Source: Mucilaginibacter xinganensis
Lineage (GTDB): Bacteria; Bacteroidota; Bacteroidia; Sphingobacteriales; Sphingobacteriaceae
Assembly (NCBI GenBank): GCA_026225055.1
Contig: JAMFSA010000254.1
Location: 62,001-126,000 of the forward strand
Reading direction: 5' to 3'
DNA: 64,000 nt
The position numbers were made by a program, and so were the translations under genes. Under the pieces are notes generated by a model, which made no database searches, was not told the DNA's origin, and saw only the letters and a list, made by a program, of their open reading frames with translations. Positions within the stretch are counted from its first letter, which is position 1, and every line of letters begins with the position of its first letter. This document shows, one piece after another, positions 61,958 through 64,000 of this stretch.

Positions 61958-62977
61958 CTACAGCCAAATGCTGCTTTCCTGCTTGTCGGCGGATTCATAA
62001 TTAATGTATTGCACAAACCTGGGCAGGGTAGAAGTGTTTGGACTGCTGCCATGCGGCAAGGCATGGTGCCATATGATAAAATCGCCGGCATTAGCAGCTA
62101 TTGGTTTGGTACCCAAAGAGTATAGGTCCTGTTTACGCGGATCAGCGCCGGCGGGTAAACTTTTAAGCCAGTCTTCTATTCTGTTTTGAAAACCAGGTAC
62201 CAACGTAAATGCTCCCTGATTTTCTGCTGTATCAGCTAAATAAAGTATCCCCTGCGTACCTAATGGCATGGGCTGCATAATGCTGCTATCCCAATGCAAT
62301 CGTGGCCCCTGAAAAGTGTAGGATTTGGTTTCAGGTGGGTTAAAGCCAACCCTGTCGGTGTTTACCCATATATCAGTCCGATTCCAGATTTCTTCAAAGG
62401 CCTTTTTTATTTTAAAAGCTTTACGGTTTTGCTCAAGCGCCGGGTGCTGAAACAGCTGCACCATAATACCCTGTTTTGCGGGATGGTTATTATACCATGT
62501 AGCCTGATCATACCTATTTATATGAATATGATCGCAAAGCGCATCAATAGCCTCATCGCAGCATTCTTTGGTTACGGCATTCCTGATAATTACATAGCCG
62601 TTTTCATGCCAGAAATCCCAATCCTCATTGCTTAACACATTGTCGCTTTGCGGTATGGTATTGTCAGTAATATTGCCACTGATAAACAACAGATTATATC
62701 GGGCTATTTTTTCCGGCTCGAGATCACCTGTAACCTGTAATACCCAGTCTTCAAACTTTTCAAATGATGGGTTTTCGAGGTATACATATTGAACGGTTTG
62801 TTCCAGCCCTAAGCCTAACGCGTTTAATAAGGTAATATCCAACGTCCATTCATCAGTAAAAGCATCGGACTTAATTTCATTGTTTCTTTTTAAAACGGAT
62901 TTATGCCAGTAACGCTTTAAATGCATTACTTGTAGTTTACCTGTTTCGGTAGATGAAGTTATAGCTTGGCCTATCAT
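61958..62977 (-). CDS. Phytanoyl-CoA dioxygenase (PhyH) family protein
   Basis: A 339-residue 2-oxoglutarate/Fe(II) oxygenase. The iron triad is His228 and Asp230 (LHWDSS) and His309 (ALPHGSS), all present. An extra N-terminal region of about 110 residues (MHLKRYWHKSVLKRN) precedes the PhyH fold, which starts near FWHENGYVIIRNAV. It converges on the sulfotransferase gene with one base between. It probably hydroxylates a small molecule or side chain; a link to the neighbouring hydroxylase and sulfotransferase is plausible but not shown. Confidence 0.87.
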   Translation of the reverse strand: MIGQAITSSTETGKLQVMHLKRYWHKSVLKRNNEIKSDAFTDEWTLDITLLNALGLGLEQTVQYVYLENPSFEKFEDWVLQVTGDLEPEKIARYNLLFISGNITDNTIPQSDNVLSNEDWDFWHENGYVIIRNAVTKECCDEAIDALCDHIHINRYDQATWYNNHPAKQGIMVQLFQHPALEQNRKAFKIKKAFEEIWNRTDIWVNTDRVGFNPPETKSYTFQGPRLHWDSSIMQPMPLGTQGILYLADTAENQGAFTLVPGFQNRIEDWLKSLPAGADPRKQDLYSLGTKPIAANAGDFIIWHHALPHGSSPNTSTLPRFVQYINYESADKQESSIWL

Positions 62978-63022
62978 GATTTTACAGATGATATCGGTGA
63001 AATGTTTCTTAAAGATATACCT

Positions 63023-63748
63023 CTATTTATCCCCCCAAAAATAATCAACACCAAACTGATACTGTGATACGTTTATAGCAGAACCACCATCCTGGTTAAG
63101 TGCCGTTTTGGGTGCATAATCGGCATAAATATCAACTATATGGGCTATAGAAACCCCCAATTTTAGAGGCACGTTAAAAACTATATTGTGCATATTAGGA
63201 AATGCCCGCTCAGATACGTCTTGCGTTCCGCTGGTTTGGTAATAGGTAGTTAGGTTATACGCTTTGCCGCTGTAAGCTATGTAATTAATGGCAAGGCCCG
63301 CATCAACAAAAAACTTCCATTTTTTAGCGTTGTAAATATTCCATAAAATTTGAGGAGTAAACGAAGCCGTTGTCATCTTAAATGCTAAAGATTCGGAATA
63401 GGTTGTAAGGGTTGGCTCGTCTATATTACCGGAGTTGTTATCATTATATGTAGTGGCCAGGTTGGCTTTGGTGCCGGTGCTAAAACCTAATTGCAACCTT
63501 AAGGCAACGCTTTGGGATTTATTGAAATAAACATCGGTACCCACATTTATTTGAGGTGAAATTGAATTAGATGTCTTCGCGTTACTTAACGGATCGGAGC
63601 CCTGGTAAGTGAATTGGGAATCATTTATACCCGCGCCAACAAAAATTACCGGGGCTGCATGCCCTGAGAGCGGGTTTTCAGGCGTTTGGGCTTTGGTGCA
63701 AACCGGAAATAATAGTACTAATAATACTGATTTGTAAAAGAATCTCAT
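63023..63748 (-). CDS. Outer-membrane beta-barrel protein
   Basis: 241 residues from the ATG at 63746-63748; the frame is open upstream, but this Met starts a clean signal peptide (RFFYKSVLLVLLFPVCTKAQ). Alternating hydrophobic strands, aromatic girdles and the final QYQFGVDYFWGDK suggest an eight- to ten-strand barrel. No more specific family is recognised. Probably a small porin-like or structural outer-membrane protein. Confidence 0.78.
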   Translation of the reverse strand: MRFFYKSVLLVLLFPVCTKAQTPENPLSGHAAPVIFVGAGINDSQFTYQGSDPLSNAKTSNSISPQINVGTDVYFNKSQSVALRLQLGFSTGTKANLATTYNDNNSGNIDEPTLTTYSESLAFKMTTASFTPQILWNIYNAKKWKFFVDAGLAINYIAYSGKAYNLTTYYQTSGTQDVSERAFPNMHNIVFNVPLKLGVSIAHIVDIYADYAPKTALNQDGGSAINVSQYQFGVDYFWGDK

Positions 63749-63854
63749 TAAGATAACGGCTTTAAGGTTAGTAATTAATGAGATTAGTACGTAAACAGGA
63801 ATTATTTTGTTTAAAAGCATACCTGTTTACGTGTTAAATATCGAAAAAAATGGA

Positions 63855-64000
63855 TTATCCGTAGTAACAGATATAAGCTACATCGGTATCGCATATAATA
63901 TCGAATATGATGCCCGATGCTACGTCAAATTCTTCTTTTTCGTGATACTTTGTCCAGGTGCCTTCGGGTAATTTAACATCCATTGTACCGGCAATAATGA
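63855..64000 (-). CDS. ppnP: Pyrimidine/purine nucleoside phosphorylase PpnP, 3' part (truncated by window end)
   Basis: The last 48 codons of a gene continuing past the window: AGTMDVKLPEGTWTKYHEKE, then FDVASGIIFDIICDTDVAYI, ending CYYG and TAA. This matches the C-terminal half of the cupin-like PpnP (YaiE, DUF1255) family, which phosphorolyses nucleosides. Confidence 0.85.
   Translation of the reverse strand, partial: IIAGTMDVKLPEGTWTKYHEKEEFDVASGIIFDIICDTDVAYICYYG

Overview
The window looks like chromosomal DNA of a Bacteroidota bacterium of the Sphingobacteriaceae type; Mucilaginibacter is my best guess, from overall gene style only. Supporting signs are promoters of the TTTG / TAnnTTTG type, absence of strong Shine-Dalgarno sequences, several TlpA-like thioredoxins with large N-terminal domains, a PorP/SprF protein beside a giant adhesin with a type IX secretion (gliding-motility) C-terminus, and many TAA stops. 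I see no insertion sequence, CRISPR array, rRNA gene or replication origin.

Region 1 (1-13.8 kb) mixes envelope redox and sulfur genes: three intact TlpA-like thioredoxins plus one frameshifted TlpA remnant, an M16 peptidase, YceI, an Rrf2 regulator with four cysteines, a lipoprotein, CysM-type cysteine synthase, EpsC-type serine acetyltransferase, an SLC1-type symporter and a secreted esterase. Non-coding stretches here hold the most unusual small elements: a textbook promoter followed almost at once by a 25-codon ORF with six consecutive Cys codons, a downstream terminator-like hairpin (together a probable cysteine attenuator), a tRNA gene whose anticodon reads UUA (decoding the ochre stop), and a 130-bp remnant that appears to be the two ends of a family 2A (SrpI-type) encapsulin shell gene.

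Region 2 (14-29.2 kb) is mostly housekeeping and accessory: exonuclease III, a two-PAS histidine kinase, a short-chain dehydrogenase with twin inverted-repeat operators and its probable TetR regulator, a GH43 lipoprotein behind a LacI-type operator, the pbpC / alpha-2-macroglobulin operon, and a phosphodiesterase-like protein.

Region 3 (29.3-37.6 kb) is a compact eight-gene plus-strand operon: a GT-B-like protein, a SpsF-type cytidylyltransferase, a split transketolase, a class III aminotransferase, a PtmA-like dehydrogenase, a fused KdsC-like phosphatase / NeuB-like synthase lacking the usual C-terminal SAF domain, and a sterol-desaturase-family protein. Together they read as a pathway for an unusual CMP-activated nonulosonate-like sugar. 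This is my strongest candidate for an undescribed system.

Region 4 (37.6-47.6 kb) holds a methyltransferase, a 1375-residue multi-pass sensor with a degenerate NTPase-like module, and two secreted glycosidases (GH2 and a six-hairpin type).

Region 5 (47.6-64 kb) has a minus-strand operon (phage-tail-collar-like protein, substrate-binding protein without signal peptide, 2909-residue adhesin with 22 tandem 81-residue MBG repeats, PorP/SprF). Facing away from it is a plus-strand operon (Tat metallophosphatase, Asp/Asn hydroxylase, sulfotransferase-like protein). A PhyH-family oxygenase, an outer-membrane barrel and the 3' end of ppnP close the window.
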